Shown piece by piece: positions 9,725 through 19,593 of a stretch of 64,000 nucleotides of DNA. The stretch comes from Vibrio inusitatus. GTDB lineage: Bacteria; Pseudomonadota; Gammaproteobacteria; Enterobacterales; Vibrionaceae. Each line of letters starts with the position of its first letter. Position 1 is the first letter of the stretch. The DNA is taken from positions 372,001-436,000 of the forward strand of contig AP024879.1 of the NCBI GenBank assembly GCA_024346935.1, in the 5' to 3' direction. The position numbers and the translations under genes are program-made. The notes under the pieces are model-generated. The model saw nothing but the letters and a program-made list of their open reading frames with translations. It did not search any database and had not been told where the DNA came from.

Positions 9725-9771
9725 GTTTTTTCTCATCGAAATAATGTGTGAGTCTGCGTGAGCAGGACAAT

Positions 9772-10695
9772 TTATAGAGACAGCTCAGGCATTGCTTCAG
9801 CTGGGATGATAGCACCCGCGTACTGAATTACTGTACCTGCAACAGCGTGACCGCTAGCCGCTGATTCAACAGCTGTGCCGCCACATAGACGTTTCGCTAG
9901 GAAACCTGCACTGAAAGAGTCGCCAGCTGCAGTCGTATCAACGATGTTGTCGATTTGGTTAGCTGAAACGTAGTTTGCGCTTTCGCCTTCAACTACTAGA
10001 CACTCTTTACCGCCACGCTTGATAACAAGTTCTTTAACGCCAGCGTTAGTTGTGCGTTCGATGCACTGCTCAACGTTCTCGTCACCGAATAGGTCTTGCT
10101 CATCGTCGAAAGTCAGAAGAGCAGTATCCGTGAAGCTTAACATCTTCAGGTACCATTTCTGAGCTTCTTCTTGGCTAGCCCATAGTTTTGGACGGTAGTT
10201 ATTGTCGAAGAATACTTTACCTTCGAAGTTCTCAAGGAACTTGAATAGCTCGTTACGACCGTTTTCAGTCAAGATAGCTAGTGTGATACCACTTAGGTAA
10301 ACAGCATCGTAGCCACTTAGCGTGTCAACAAGAGAAGCTGACTCAGCTTGGTCAAACATGAACTTCGCTGCAGCGTCGTTACGCCAGTAGTGGAAGCTAC
10401 GCTCACCAGTGTCATCAGTTTCGATGTAGTAAAGACCTGGTTGCTTGTCTGAAAGACGTGCAATTAGGCTTGTATCGATGTTCTCAGACTCCCAGCTTTC
10501 TAGCATGTGAGCACTGAATGGGTCTTGGCCCAATGCTGTTACATAACTAGTTTTGATACCGTGCTTGTGAGTCAAACGAGACAGATACAGAGCTGTGTTC
10601 AGTGTATCACCACCGAATGCTTGCTTTAGAAGTTCACCTTTCTGCTGAAGTTCTACCATGCACTCGCCGATGATCGCAATGTTTAATGATTTCAT
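9772..10695 (-). CDS. kdgK: 2-keto-3-deoxygluconate (KDG) kinase, PfkB family
   Basis: 307 aa. PfkB-family signatures: N-terminal GECMVELQ and FGGDTLNTALYLSRL (substrate-binding glycine motif), and C-terminal DTTAAGDSFSAGFL, which holds the catalytic Asp and the anion hole. It phosphorylates KDG, made by the DEH reductase encoded at 56.9 kb, to KDPG. It lies 32 bp after kdgF and about 47 bp before eda on the same strand, so the three are almost certainly co-transcribed. Confidence 0.95.
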   Translation of the reverse strand: MKSLNIAIIGECMVELQQKGELLKQAFGGDTLNTALYLSRLTHKHGIKTSYVTALGQDPFSAHMLESWESENIDTSLIARLSDKQPGLYYIETDDTGERSFHYWRNDAAAKFMFDQAESASLVDTLSGYDAVYLSGITLAILTENGRNELFKFLENFEGKVFFDNNYRPKLWASQEEAQKWYLKMLSFTDTALLTFDDEQDLFGDENVEQCIERTTNAGVKELVIKRGGKECLVVEGESANYVSANQIDNIVDTTAAGDSFSAGFLAKRLCGGTAVESAASGHAVAGTVIQYAGAIIPAEAMPELSL

Positions 10696-10727
10696 GTGCT
10701 TACCTAAGCTTAAATGTGCTTTAAAGA

Positions 10728-11063
10728 TTACTTAAGGAAATCTTCACGTGCTGGAGAGAACAGGTCTAGAAGTTCACTGCCTTCTTCTAGAGCTACAGCA
10801 CCGTGTACAAAGTGCTTAGGAGCAATGTAAGCATCGCCAGCAACAAGGATTTTCTTCTCGCCTTCGATTTCTGCTTCAAAGCTACCGCAAATTACGTAAC
10901 CGATTTGGTCATGAATTTCGTGCGCGTGTGGGTGGCCGATTGCGCCTTTTTCAAAACGTACACGAACGCCCATTAGTTCGTCAGTGTAACCAACGATCTG
11001 ACGGCTAAGGCCATCGCCTAGATCTTCCCAAGCCTGTTCTTTTGAAATGAAAAATGGATTCAT
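10728..11063 (-). CDS. kdgF: KdgF, cupin enzyme that converts unsaturated uronate to the linear keto form
   Basis: 111 aa, a single cupin domain. Candidate metal ligands His46, His48, Gln53 and His87 (HPHAHEIHDQ and HFVHG) match the arrangement described for characterised KdgF proteins. KdgF promotes ring opening of 4,5-unsaturated galacturonate or mannuronate monomers, giving 4-deoxy-L-erythro-5-hexoseulose uronate (DEH) from alginate. First gene of the kdgF-kdgK-eda operon, with operator and CRP-like sites directly upstream. Confidence 0.92.
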   Translation of the reverse strand: MNPFFISKEQAWEDLGDGLSRQIVGYTDELMGVRVRFEKGAIGHPHAHEIHDQIGYVICGSFEAEIEGEKKILVAGDAYIAPKHFVHGAVALEEGSELLDLFSPAREDFLK

Positions 11064-11145
11064 GATGAGGTTCCTTAATGGTTTTGAGTTCTTACAAACT
11101 AAAAAATTAACTTTAACTATGCGTATAATAATGGATTATTTTTAA

Positions 11146-11156
11146 TTGTCATACAA
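11146..11156. promoter_or_regulatory. Putative FCD-GntR operator upstream of kdgF
   Basis: TTGTCATACAA, one base off the TTGTA-N-TACAA palindrome and matching the kdgM-type copies (read on the minus strand as TTGTCATACAT). It lies 83 bp from the kdgF start. Confidence 0.65.
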
Positions 11157-11170
11157 TAAGTTTATAGTTG

Positions 11171-11186
11171 TGTGACATAGGTCAAC
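11171..11186. promoter_or_regulatory. CRP-like site between kdgF and PL17 operons
   Basis: TGTGACATAGGTCAAC has a perfect left half-site and TCAAC in place of TCACA on the right. Its centre is 22.5 bp from the kdgF operator. Confidence 0.6.
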
Positions 11187-11324
11187 TGTAAATAAGTTTG
11201 TTTACCTACAATATGCAGCTAAAAGAGAGATATGGAAGTATAGGTAACAAACCGTTATTTTTTGAAATTGTTTATGTGACAGCATTCATTCTTTTTTGAC
11301 CGCCACATAGGATTAAAGTTAATA

Positions 11325-11335
11325 TTGTATTACTT
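11325..11335. promoter_or_regulatory. Degenerate operator upstream of the PL17 genes
   Basis: TTGTATTACTT matches nine of eleven operator positions, 47 bp before the first PL17 start. A possible -10 element TACAAT follows at 11346-11351. Confidence 0.45.
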
Positions 11336-11381
11336 TATGTGGGTTTACAATAATTCTCGTTAGTAGAGGAAGAACTACAAC

Positions 11382-13538
11382 ATGACGACACAACCTATAT
11401 TGCTGACTGCCGAAGAGATCAATGAACTTCGCAAGGAAGTTGGCCGTGATACCCTGATGGGCAAAACCATCGCTAAGAACGTTGCACAAGTTGAGCGTTT
11501 TATGAGCTTACCACTCGAGGTGCCGGGTCACGGTGATGGCGGGAGCTATGAGCACAACCGTCACAAAGATAACTATACCTACATGAACATTGCTGGTCGT
11601 CTTTTCCTCATCACTGAAGAGCAGAAATACGCCGACTTTGTTACTGCATTACTTGAAGAGTATGCGGATAAATATCTAGAGTTAGGGTTTCAGGTTCAGA
11701 AAAACACGAACCCAACGGGTCGTATTTTCCATCAGATCTTAAATGAGCATGGTTGGTTGCTATTCACCAGCATCGCGTACTCTTGCGTTGCATCAACCAT
11801 GACAGAGGCGCAGCGTCAGCGCATTATCGATCGCATCTTTGTCCCTATGATTGAGATGAGTATTGAAAAATACTCGCATCGCTTTGACCACATCCACAAC
11901 CACGGTGTTTGGGCTGTTGCCGCTGTTGGCGCGTGTGCGGTAGCGATTGGTAAGCCAGAATATCTAGAAATGGCGGTTTACGGTAGAGACCCTGAAGCAT
12001 CAAGTGGTTTCCTAGATCAAGTGTCGAATCTATTTGCTCCTTCTGGCTACTACTTAGAAGGTCCTTACTATTCCCGCTTTACGATTCGTCCATTGGTTCT
12101 GCTGGCTGAGGTTATTCATCGCCACATGCCAGAAGTAGATATATACAACTACAAAAATGGCGTTGTGGGTAACACAGTACAAGCTTTATTGGCATCAGCG
12201 TATCCAAACGGGGTTTTCCCAGCGATGAATGATGCTTCTCAAAGCATGAGCATTGCGGATATGGGTGTGCAGGTTGCAGTAAGCATTTATGGTGCGCATT
12301 ACTCTCTTGATGACAACATTTTGGGTATGGCTAAGATTCAAGATGGTGTTTGGATGCATCCTTGTGGTCTTAAAGTATCTCGTGCTTATGAAGAAGCCTC
12401 TGCTGAACGCACTATCGGCATGCCATTTTGGCCAAGTGTAGAATTAAATGAAGGCCCTGATGGCGACAAAGGCGCACAAGGCTTTGTTCGTATGCAGGAC
12501 AAAAATGGCGACGTGACTCAACTAGTGATGAACTATGGTCAACACGGTATGGGCCACGGCCACTTCGACACACTAGGTATTACTCTATTTAATCGTGGGC
12601 ATGAAGTGCTTCGCGAATACGGTTTTGCTCGTTGGATTAACGTTGAGCCTAAATTTGGCGGTCGTTACCTTCCAGAAAACCCGTCATACGCCCGTCAAAC
12701 TATCGCACATAATAGTGTTACCGTTGATGAGACTTGTCAGAACTACTTTGATGTAGATCGTGCCGATTCCGTTCATGGCTTACCGCACTTTTTCCAAGTG
12801 AATGACGATAACCTCAAGGGTATGAGTGCGTTCGCTAATGACCATCATGATGGCTTTGGCCAGCAACGTAGCGTATTTCTACTTAATTTAGATGAATTGG
12901 AAGCGCCACTTCTTATTGATTTGTATCGCGTAGTGGGAGAGGGTGAGCATCAGTATGATTACTCTCATCAGTACGATGGCCAGATTATTCGTACCAACTT
13001 TGAGTATGAAGCATACAAAGAATTGGAAACGCTAGGCACAGATCATGGCTACCAACATCTATGGAAAGTCGCTGCGGGTGAAGCTAAAGAAACGGCATTG
13101 GTTAGCTGGTTACAAGATAATAGCTACCACACTTGGCTTGGTACGAGCTCTAACGCTAATGGCGAAGTGATCTTCACGCGCTCAGGTGCTAATGATCCTA
13201 GCTTCAACTTACGCAGCGAGCCTTCATTCATTCTGCGTAGTCGTGGCGAATCCACTCTATTTGCTTCTGTTGTTGAAACTCACGGTTACTTCAACGAAGA
13301 GTTTGAACAATCAGTGAATGCTCGTGGTCGAGTACAAGATATTCGCGTGCTTGCTCATAACGAGACAGGATCTGCTATCGAAATCACCACACAAGATTCT
13401 ATCGTGACTATGCTTGTTTCTAATCAAGCGGACGTAACCGAAAGCACAGTTAATCAAATTATAATTAATGATAAGACCTTCAACTGGACAGGACACTATT
13501 CAGTGGAAGTTAAAACACAATCTCAGGAGACGATTTAA
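11382..13538 (+). CDS. Oligoalginate lyase (exolytic), PL17 family
   Basis: 718 aa with no signal peptide, so cytoplasmic. PL17 features: N-terminal alpha-barrel with DHIHNHGVWA, where Asn173/His174 correspond to the conserved Asn/His pair of Alg17c, and SGYYLEGPYYSRF with a candidate catalytic Tyr230; the C-terminal beta-sheet domain has HGMGHGHFDTLG and YARQTIAHNSVTVDE with likely metal-binding His. It removes unsaturated monouronate from alginate oligomers. It overlaps the next PL17 gene by one base (TAATG), indicating translational coupling. It corresponds to an Oal-type enzyme of V. splendidus 12B01. Confidence 0.93.
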   Translation: MTTQPILLTAEEINELRKEVGRDTLMGKTIAKNVAQVERFMSLPLEVPGHGDGGSYEHNRHKDNYTYMNIAGRLFLITEEQKYADFVTALLEEYADKYLELGFQVQKNTNPTGRIFHQILNEHGWLLFTSIAYSCVASTMTEAQRQRIIDRIFVPMIEMSIEKYSHRFDHIHNHGVWAVAAVGACAVAIGKPEYLEMAVYGRDPEASSGFLDQVSNLFAPSGYYLEGPYYSRFTIRPLVLLAEVIHRHMPEVDIYNYKNGVVGNTVQALLASAYPNGVFPAMNDASQSMSIADMGVQVAVSIYGAHYSLDDNILGMAKIQDGVWMHPCGLKVSRAYEEASAERTIGMPFWPSVELNEGPDGDKGAQGFVRMQDKNGDVTQLVMNYGQHGMGHGHFDTLGITLFNRGHEVLREYGFARWINVEPKFGGRYLPENPSYARQTIAHNSVTVDETCQNYFDVDRADSVHGLPHFFQVNDDNLKGMSAFANDHHDGFGQQRSVFLLNLDELEAPLLIDLYRVVGEGEHQYDYSHQYDGQIIRTNFEYEAYKELETLGTDHGYQHLWKVAAGEAKETALVSWLQDNSYHTWLGTSSNANGEVIFTRSGANDPSFNLRSEPSFILRSRGESTLFASVVETHGYFNEEFEQSVNARGRVQDIRVLAHNETGSAIEITTQDSIVTMLVSNQADVTESTVNQIIINDKTFNWTGHYSVEVKTQSQETI

Positions 13539-15679
13539 TGAGCTACCAACCATTGCTGCTTAACTTTGAAGAAGCAGCTGAACTCCGTAAAGAACTTGGC
13601 AAGGATAGCCTATTAGGTAAAGCACTAACGCGCGATATCAAACAAACTGACGCGTACATGGCTGAAGTAGGTATCGAAGTACCAGGGCACGGTGAAGGTG
13701 GTGGTTACGAGCACAACCGTCACAAGCAAAACTATATCCACATGGATCTAGCGGGTCGTTTGTTCCTGATCACTGAAGAAGAAAAGTACCGTGATTACAT
13801 TGCAGATATGCTGACTGCATACGCGAAGGTTTACCCAACGCTTGAAAGCAATGTAAGTAAAGATACTAACCCTCCAGGTAAGATCTTCCACCAAACACTT
13901 AACGAAAACATGTGGATGCTTTACGCTTCTTGTGCATACTCTTGCATTTTCCACACGCTTTCTGACGAGCAAAAAGCACTGATTGAAAATGACCTTTTCA
14001 AGCAAATGATCGACCTGTTTGTTGTGACTTACGGTCATGACTTCGACATCGTGCACAACCATGGTCTTTGGGCTGTAGCAGCTGTAGGTATCTGTGGTTA
14101 CGCAATCAACGATCAAGAATCAGTAGATAAAGCGCTTTACGGCCTAAAAATGGATAAAGTAAGCGGCGGTTTCCTAGCTCAACTTGACCAACTGTTTTCG
14201 CCAGATGGCTACTACATGGAAGGTCCTTACTACCACCGTTTCTCTCTACGTCCGATCTACCTGTTCGCAGAATCTATCGAGCGTCGTCAGCCTGAAATCG
14301 GTATCTATGAGTTCAATGACTCAGTAATTAAGACAACCTCTTACGCAGTATTCAAAACAGCGTTCCCAGATGGTTCTCTACCAGCATGTAACGATTCATC
14401 TAAGACGATCTCTATCAATGATGAAGGCGTTGTGATGGCAACGAGCGTATGTTTCCAACGTTATGAACAAGCAGAAACACTTCTAGCGATGGCTAACCAC
14501 CAACAAAATGTATGGGTTCACACTTCAGGTCTGACTCTATCTAACGCAGTTGAAGCGGCAGACGAAATCAAGCCATTTAACTGGGGTAGCCTATACATCA
14601 CTGACGGTCCTCAAGGCGAGAAAGGCGGTCTAGGTATCCTACGTCACCGTGACGCGCAAGATGACGATACTATGGCGCTTATCTGGTTTGGTCAGCACGG
14701 CAGTGATCACCAATACCACTCTGCACTTGATCACGGTCACTACGATGGCCTCCACCTAAGTGTATTTAACCGTGGTATCGAAGTACTACACGACTACGGT
14801 TACGGTCGTTGGGTAAACGTAGAGCCTAAGTTTGGTGGTCGCTACATCCCAGAAAACAAGTCTTACTGTAAGCAAACTGTTGCTCACAACACTGTGACTG
14901 TTGATCAGAAAACTCAAAACAACTTCAACACAGCACTAGCTGAATCTAAGTTTGGCGAGAAGCACTTCTTCAACATTGAAAACGATAAACTACAGGGCAT
15001 GAGCGGTCGCATTTCTGGCTACTACGAAGGCATCGACATGCAGCGCAGCATCATCCTTGCTGACCTTGAAGAGTTTGAAAAACCTCTAGTGATTGACGTT
15101 TACCGTATCCAATCAGAAGAAGAGCATCAGTATGACCTGCCTGTACACTACACAGGTCAGATCATCCGTACTGATTTTGAATACCAAACCCAAAGCACAC
15201 TTAAGCCTGTAGGCGAGTCAGATGGTTACCAACATCTATGGAACCTAGGTTCTGGCAAAGTTGAAGGTAGTTCTCTTGTAAGCTGGCTGGCAAACAACAG
15301 TTACTACTCTCTTGTGACTAGTGCACAAGCAGCGGACAGCGAAGTAATTTTTGCTCGTCTAGGTGCGAACGACCATGACTTCAACCTACGTAGCGAACCT
15401 GCAATGATCATGCGCCAATCTGGTAAAGATCATGTGTTTGCTTCTGTTCTTGAAACTCACGGTTACTTCAACGAAGAGTTCGAGCAATCTGTCAATGCTC
15501 GTGGTCTAGTTGAGTCTGTAAACGTTGTTGCTGATACAGCTGACGGTACAGTTGTTCGTATTCAAACGACTACTGGCAATACATACCACTTCGGTATCTC
15601 AAACCGTGCAGAAGATGCTCAACAATCTGAGCACACTGTAGGTGAGTTTACTTGGACTGGTTCTTTCGCTCAAATCTAA
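13538..15679 (+). CDS. Oligoalginate lyase (exolytic), PL17 family, second copy
   Basis: 713 aa, a clear paralogue of the preceding gene over its full length and also without a signal peptide. Conserved catalytic positions: Asn174/His175 in VHNHGLWA, Tyr231 in EGPYYHRFS, and the C-terminal HGHYDGLHLSVFNRG and QTVAHNTVTVD segments. Two paralogues in one operon may split the work between polyM-, polyG- or size-specific oligomers, but that cannot be read from the sequence. It is followed by a strong terminator. Confidence 0.93.
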   Translation: MSYQPLLLNFEEAAELRKELGKDSLLGKALTRDIKQTDAYMAEVGIEVPGHGEGGGYEHNRHKQNYIHMDLAGRLFLITEEEKYRDYIADMLTAYAKVYPTLESNVSKDTNPPGKIFHQTLNENMWMLYASCAYSCIFHTLSDEQKALIENDLFKQMIDLFVVTYGHDFDIVHNHGLWAVAAVGICGYAINDQESVDKALYGLKMDKVSGGFLAQLDQLFSPDGYYMEGPYYHRFSLRPIYLFAESIERRQPEIGIYEFNDSVIKTTSYAVFKTAFPDGSLPACNDSSKTISINDEGVVMATSVCFQRYEQAETLLAMANHQQNVWVHTSGLTLSNAVEAADEIKPFNWGSLYITDGPQGEKGGLGILRHRDAQDDDTMALIWFGQHGSDHQYHSALDHGHYDGLHLSVFNRGIEVLHDYGYGRWVNVEPKFGGRYIPENKSYCKQTVAHNTVTVDQKTQNNFNTALAESKFGEKHFFNIENDKLQGMSGRISGYYEGIDMQRSIILADLEEFEKPLVIDVYRIQSEEEHQYDLPVHYTGQIIRTDFEYQTQSTLKPVGESDGYQHLWNLGSGKVEGSSLVSWLANNSYYSLVTSAQAADSEVIFARLGANDHDFNLRSEPAMIMRQSGKDHVFASVLETHGYFNEEFEQSVNARGLVESVNVVADTADGTVVRIQTTTGNTYHFGISNRAEDAQQSEHTVGEFTWTGSFAQI

Positions 15680-15721
15680 TATTGAGTAACCAATCTTAAA
15701 GATTGGCAGAACATCAAAACA

Positions 15722-15757
15722 AACGGATGTAGGGCTTAGCCTTACATCCGTTTTTTT
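15722..15757 (+). terminator. Terminator of the PL17 operon
   Basis: AACGGATGTA ... TACATCCGTT stem (10 bp, 11-nt loop) followed by seven T. Confidence 0.92.
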
Positions 15758-15937
15758 GTATCAACAGAATATTCAGACACACTTTGTTTCATATTACGCT
15801 TGAAACGAGGCATACAAAATTGTGAATCCGGTTATGTGCAACAAAAACCATATAACTGCGATGATAAAATATGGACCACCATTTCAATATTAATCGTCTT
15901 CTTTATAGCTATTGGAAGTCATCGATCCAGGAGCCCC

Positions 15938-17695
15938 ATGGAACTGTTAGATCTCGTCATCGTACTCGCTTACTTTGTTTTCATTATTTTGGCTGCTCTA
16001 GTCTTTAAGCGCTTCGCGAAAACCTCGTCGGGTTACATACGCGGTGGGGGAGCAATGATGTGGTGGATGGCAGGAGCAACAGCGTTTATGACCCAGTTCT
16101 CCGCATGGACTTTTACCGGAGCTGCTGCGAAAGCCTATGAAGATGGGCTAACGGTTTTATTCCTATTCTGGGGTAATGCACTGGGCTTTTTTGTGGCCGC
16201 TTTATATTTTGCCGAGCGGTATCGAAAACTGCGTGTTGATACTCCTATGGAGGTGATCAAGTTACGCTTTGGTAAGGTTTCAGAGCAGTTTTATACATGG
16301 CTTAGTTTCCCACTTGGCATTTTGTCAGCGGCAATTTGGCTAAATGGACTCGCAATCTTTGTCGCTGCCGTGTTTGGTATTGATCTGTATGTCACAATCA
16401 TGATTGTTGGTGCGTTAGTGACTTTCGTTGCGGTAAGTGGTGGTTCGTGGACGGTTTCGGCTACAAATGTAATTCAATTAATACTACTGGTTTCTATTAC
16501 CATGACCGTAGGAGGATTTGCACTGTATAGCACTGGCGGTCCGACTCAAATGGTAGAGAATTATCCGGGCGACTTCTTAATGGGTTCGGATATACAATAC
16601 TGGCAGATCTGTGCGATCTGGGTATTCATTATCATGGGTAAACAGACCATAAATACCAACAATGCCCTAACTTGCTATCGTTTTCTGGTGACCACCAATG
16701 AAAAAGAAGCAAAAAAAGCAGCTCTTGTGGCTGGTATTTTGTTCGTAGTGGGACCTGTAATGTGGTTTATCCCCCCTTGGGTAACCGCAGGCTTAGGAGT
16801 CAATTTACAATCTATCTACCCTAACTTGGGTGACAGTGCTAACAATGCGGCTTATGTCTATTACATAGACTACTTCATGCCAAAAGGTATCTTAGGTCTA
16901 GTGTTAGCGGCAATGATAGCTGCAACTGTTGCTCCTATGACGACGGCTCTTAATCGAAATGCGGGTGTCTTTGTTCGCAATGTCTATCAATCAGTAATTA
17001 ACCCACATGCATCTGAACGTCAGCAGATGAAAATGGGCAAAATAGCCACGCTCATTTCCGGTTTATTGTCTGTAGGGGCTGCACTGCTGTTTGCTTCAGT
17101 TCGCGAATACAGTTTCTTTGATTTGATGATGCTATTCGGCGCTCTATTGCAAATGCCACTGTCTATTCCATCCTTACTCGCACTCGTTGTGATGAGAACG
17201 CCGGACTGGTCAGGTTGGGCAACGATAGTGGTCGGTCTATCTGTTTCTGCCTTCATGCATTTTATTTTTGAAGTGAACTGGCTACTGCCATTGTTCAATG
17301 CTGAAGTATTTACCCATCGCGAGTATGTGGATCTGTCAGTAGTGTCCGCATTGGTTGCTCAGATTGTAATTACGGGTGGTTTCTTTATTGCCACACGATT
17401 CTTTTACAAAGAAAGAGAAGGGCAACGAGCGACAGAATTTAATAGCATGATAGTGAATTTAACAACACCCATCAGCAGCCAAGAGGAAGCCGAAGTCGAT
17501 AGACGCCAAGGGAAATATCTAGGACGTATGAGTCAAATCCTAGGTATTTTTATTGTAGGTATTGGTGTCTGGTTCGAATCGTGGGCTGACAAAAGTGTCT
17601 TTATCATCATCGGGTGTTTGATATTTCTAGCAGGTTGTCACCTATACAAAAGTCGAAAAGCACCTGAGTTAATCACTGATTCAACATGGAAGTAG
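15938..17695 (+). CDS. Na+/solute symporter (SSS family), Toa-like, diverged copy
   Basis: About 585 aa from the ATG at 15938 (MELLDLVIVLAYF), which has an excellent ribosome-binding site (CAGGAGCCCC). A longer frame from 15800 would add 46 residues with no homology to the paralogues and is not preferred. The SSS blocks GYIRGGGAMMWWMAGATAFM and AATVAPMTTALNRNAG match the other three symporters here, but the second has APMTT in place of SSMDS, so substrate or ion binding may differ. It lies downstream of the PL17 terminator, and I see no operator before it. Confidence 0.88.
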   Translation: MELLDLVIVLAYFVFIILAALVFKRFAKTSSGYIRGGGAMMWWMAGATAFMTQFSAWTFTGAAAKAYEDGLTVLFLFWGNALGFFVAALYFAERYRKLRVDTPMEVIKLRFGKVSEQFYTWLSFPLGILSAAIWLNGLAIFVAAVFGIDLYVTIMIVGALVTFVAVSGGSWTVSATNVIQLILLVSITMTVGGFALYSTGGPTQMVENYPGDFLMGSDIQYWQICAIWVFIIMGKQTINTNNALTCYRFLVTTNEKEAKKAALVAGILFVVGPVMWFIPPWVTAGLGVNLQSIYPNLGDSANNAAYVYYIDYFMPKGILGLVLAAMIAATVAPMTTALNRNAGVFVRNVYQSVINPHASERQQMKMGKIATLISGLLSVGAALLFASVREYSFFDLMMLFGALLQMPLSIPSLLALVVMRTPDWSGWATIVVGLSVSAFMHFIFEVNWLLPLFNAEVFTHREYVDLSVVSALVAQIVITGGFFIATRFFYKEREGQRATEFNSMIVNLTTPISSQEEAEVDRRQGKYLGRMSQILGIFIVGIGVWFESWADKSVFIIIGCLIFLAGCHLYKSRKAPELITDSTWK

Positions 17696-17699
17696 GATA

Positions 17700-18085
17700 G
17701 GGAACCTTTTGGTTGTATGACGTAGAAACAGATTCCCGATAAGAGCACTCGGGAATGACGCAGACTTTAGAGTCTTTCTCGTCACTTCTCGGTGTCATTC
17801 TCAGGGTGACGCTGTCGGGCATCTAGAGGTCAAAAGCCCGTCGTCCCCGAAGTTTTTATCGGGGACCTTTCTTTTGGTTGGAATGTGTAAATAGATTCCC
17901 GATAAGAGCACTCGGGAATGACGCATATTTTAGAGTCTTTCTCGCAACTTCTCGGTGTCATTCTCAGGGCGATGCTGTCGAGCATCTGGGAGTCAAATGC
18001 TCGTGGTCATCGAGGTTTTTATCGGGCATCTAGAAGTCAAAAGCCCGTCGTCCCCGAGGTTTTTTATCGGGGACCTAGGTTCAAC
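17700..18085. repeat. Palindromic repeat region (same family as the 101-bp array)
   Basis: GATTCCCGATAAGAGCACTC begins at 17731 and again at 17894 (163-bp step), each followed by a similar stretch with GTCATTCTCAGGG. Two copies of a palindrome starting GTCGTCCCCGA and ending TATCGGGGACC lie at about 17842 and 18046. These are the reverse complement of the cores at 3.3-4.1 kb. They separate the convergent symporter and MATE genes and may work as terminators. Confidence 0.8.
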
Positions 18086-18092
18086 TAAAACC

Positions 18093-19451
18093 TTAGTCGT
18101 ACATTAATTTCTTTGCTTTATCTGCATTAAACTCTTTAAGGGATTTCCTAGCTAAATGCCTAAAAGGCAGTGCTTTTACTATCTCTTCAAAAGGCTGAAT
18201 GGCAAATGCCCAGAAAATTGAGCCATCAAACACCATAATGATCAACGCACACAGTGGGATAGAAATAACCCATTGACCGGTAAAGTTGATCTTAAAGACC
18301 GCTGTTGTCTTTCCGAGGGCACGCAATACATGTCCGTGAACTGTGTTATAGCCTCGAACTATCGGTAAGAAAATATACAGAGGTGCAATGGTGGCAAGTG
18401 CTATGTAAGTTGCTGGGTCTAGATGTGGATAGATATTGGCGATAAACAGGCTTAAAATGCCAAAGAATACTGCACAGAGAATGGAGATGCATACTGCTAT
18501 ATCAATGCTGGTATCGACATTTTTTGCAAGATCATCCATTTTGTTGGAGCCAATAGCTTGGCTTATGGATATGGCAGAGGAATGCGCCCACGCTGTAATA
18601 AATTGAGTACCCGAACGAAGCCAAGGCATAACCAGCGTAATCGCTACGTAGGCATTAATATTGAGTTGTGAATAGAGCAATTGATACACGGTCGCACCAA
18701 TTGACAGAATGGTTACATTTGCTGCAACTGGAAATATTTCAACGAAGTGGTTTTTGATGCTGTGCCTGATGCCATCTAAGTGTTTCTTAAAGGGAAGATT
18801 TACTTCGTTTGAAAAATGCATACACATTAACAGGTAAGCCATTCTTATCGTTATCGCAATAAGAGTACCTGTCGCTGCACCTTTTACACCTATACCTTCA
18901 AATCCCGCAAAGCCGTAAATAAGAAAGTAAGAAGTGAACGCATTAATCGGCATCTCTATGAGGTAGCCTTTAAATGGAATTTTGGTTCGACCTAGGCTAT
19001 TGAAAAGCGCAATGATTACTTGAGTGATCGCATTGAATAGCACCAAGTATTGGGAAACCGAGAGATAATCATTTATCTCTTTATATAACGAGGTGTCATT
19101 GGTAAGAGCCTCGATAAGCTGATGATCAAAAAACTGGAGTAAGGTAAGAAATAATGCAGCCACTGAAAAGTTAATGATCATTCCTGACCAGAACCCTTTC
19201 GCGAGTGAGGCTTCTACGCCTGATCCGACAGCGCGGCTCAATACCAACTGAGTACCATTAGCCAACGCCATTTGAATGCCGATGATAAAGGCCACGATGG
19301 TGCTCGCTATACCCATAGCAGCGAGGGATACTTCCCCGAGAGGAGAGACTAAAAAGGTATCGATCATGAGCATTGATTGCATTAAAAGTGCATTCAAAGC
19401 CAATGGCCAAGCGATAGAAATGTTTTTTCTTACATACGATTGAGCTGGCAC
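18093..19451 (-). CDS. MATE family efflux transporter
   Basis: 452 aa with twelve predicted membrane segments in two halves, the usual length. It starts with GTG at 19451, preceded by AAGG; the first segment reads SIAWPLALNALLMQSMLMIDTFLVSPLGEVSLAAMGIA, typical of the NorM/DinF superfamily. It should export cationic or lipophilic compounds in exchange for Na+ or H+. Its position between alginate genes gives no hint about the substrate, and it is separated from the upstream gntR gene by a terminator. Confidence 0.88.
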   Translation of the reverse strand: MPAQSYVRKNISIAWPLALNALLMQSMLMIDTFLVSPLGEVSLAAMGIASTIVAFIIGIQMALANGTQLVLSRAVGSGVEASLAKGFWSGMIINFSVAALFLTLLQFFDHQLIEALTNDTSLYKEINDYLSVSQYLVLFNAITQVIIALFNSLGRTKIPFKGYLIEMPINAFTSYFLIYGFAGFEGIGVKGAATGTLIAITIRMAYLLMCMHFSNEVNLPFKKHLDGIRHSIKNHFVEIFPVAANVTILSIGATVYQLLYSQLNINAYVAITLVMPWLRSGTQFITAWAHSSAISISQAIGSNKMDDLAKNVDTSIDIAVCISILCAVFFGILSLFIANIYPHLDPATYIALATIAPLYIFLPIVRGYNTVHGHVLRALGKTTAVFKINFTGQWVISIPLCALIIMVFDGSIFWAFAIQPFEEIVKALPFRHLARKSLKEFNADKAKKLMYD

Positions 19452-19473
19452 AGTATTACCTTGGTATAAACGA

Positions 19474-19505
19474 ACAAAAGCGAATCAAGCCGAGACTTGA
19501 TTCGC
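19474..19505 (-). terminator. Terminator of the minus-strand gntR gene
   Basis: GCGAATCAAG-TCTCGG-CTTGATTCGC on the minus strand, a perfect 10-bp stem followed by TTTTG, between the gntR stop and the MATE start. Confidence 0.85.
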
Positions 19506-19593
19506 TGGTTTTAAATTATACTTAACTTCTACAATGGTGCCATTGACTGCTCATGCAATCAATAATAGAAACGTTAGTCTATAACTATTGGTT

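Larger units (their letters stand above)
11064..11381. promoter_or_regulatory. Bidirectional control region, kdgF operon and PL17 operon
   Basis: Divergent promoters for uronate catabolism (minus) and oligoalginate lyases (plus). It holds the operator TTGTCATACAA (11146-11156), a good CRP-like site TGTGACATAGGTCAAC (11171-11186) and a degenerate operator TTGTATTACTT (11325-11335), so both operons may be controlled together. Confidence 0.65.

Noticed and set aside
15800..15937. N-terminal 46-residue extension of the SSS symporter
   Set aside because: The internal ATG at 15938 has GGAG at ideal spacing and matches the start of the paralogues; the extension does not.
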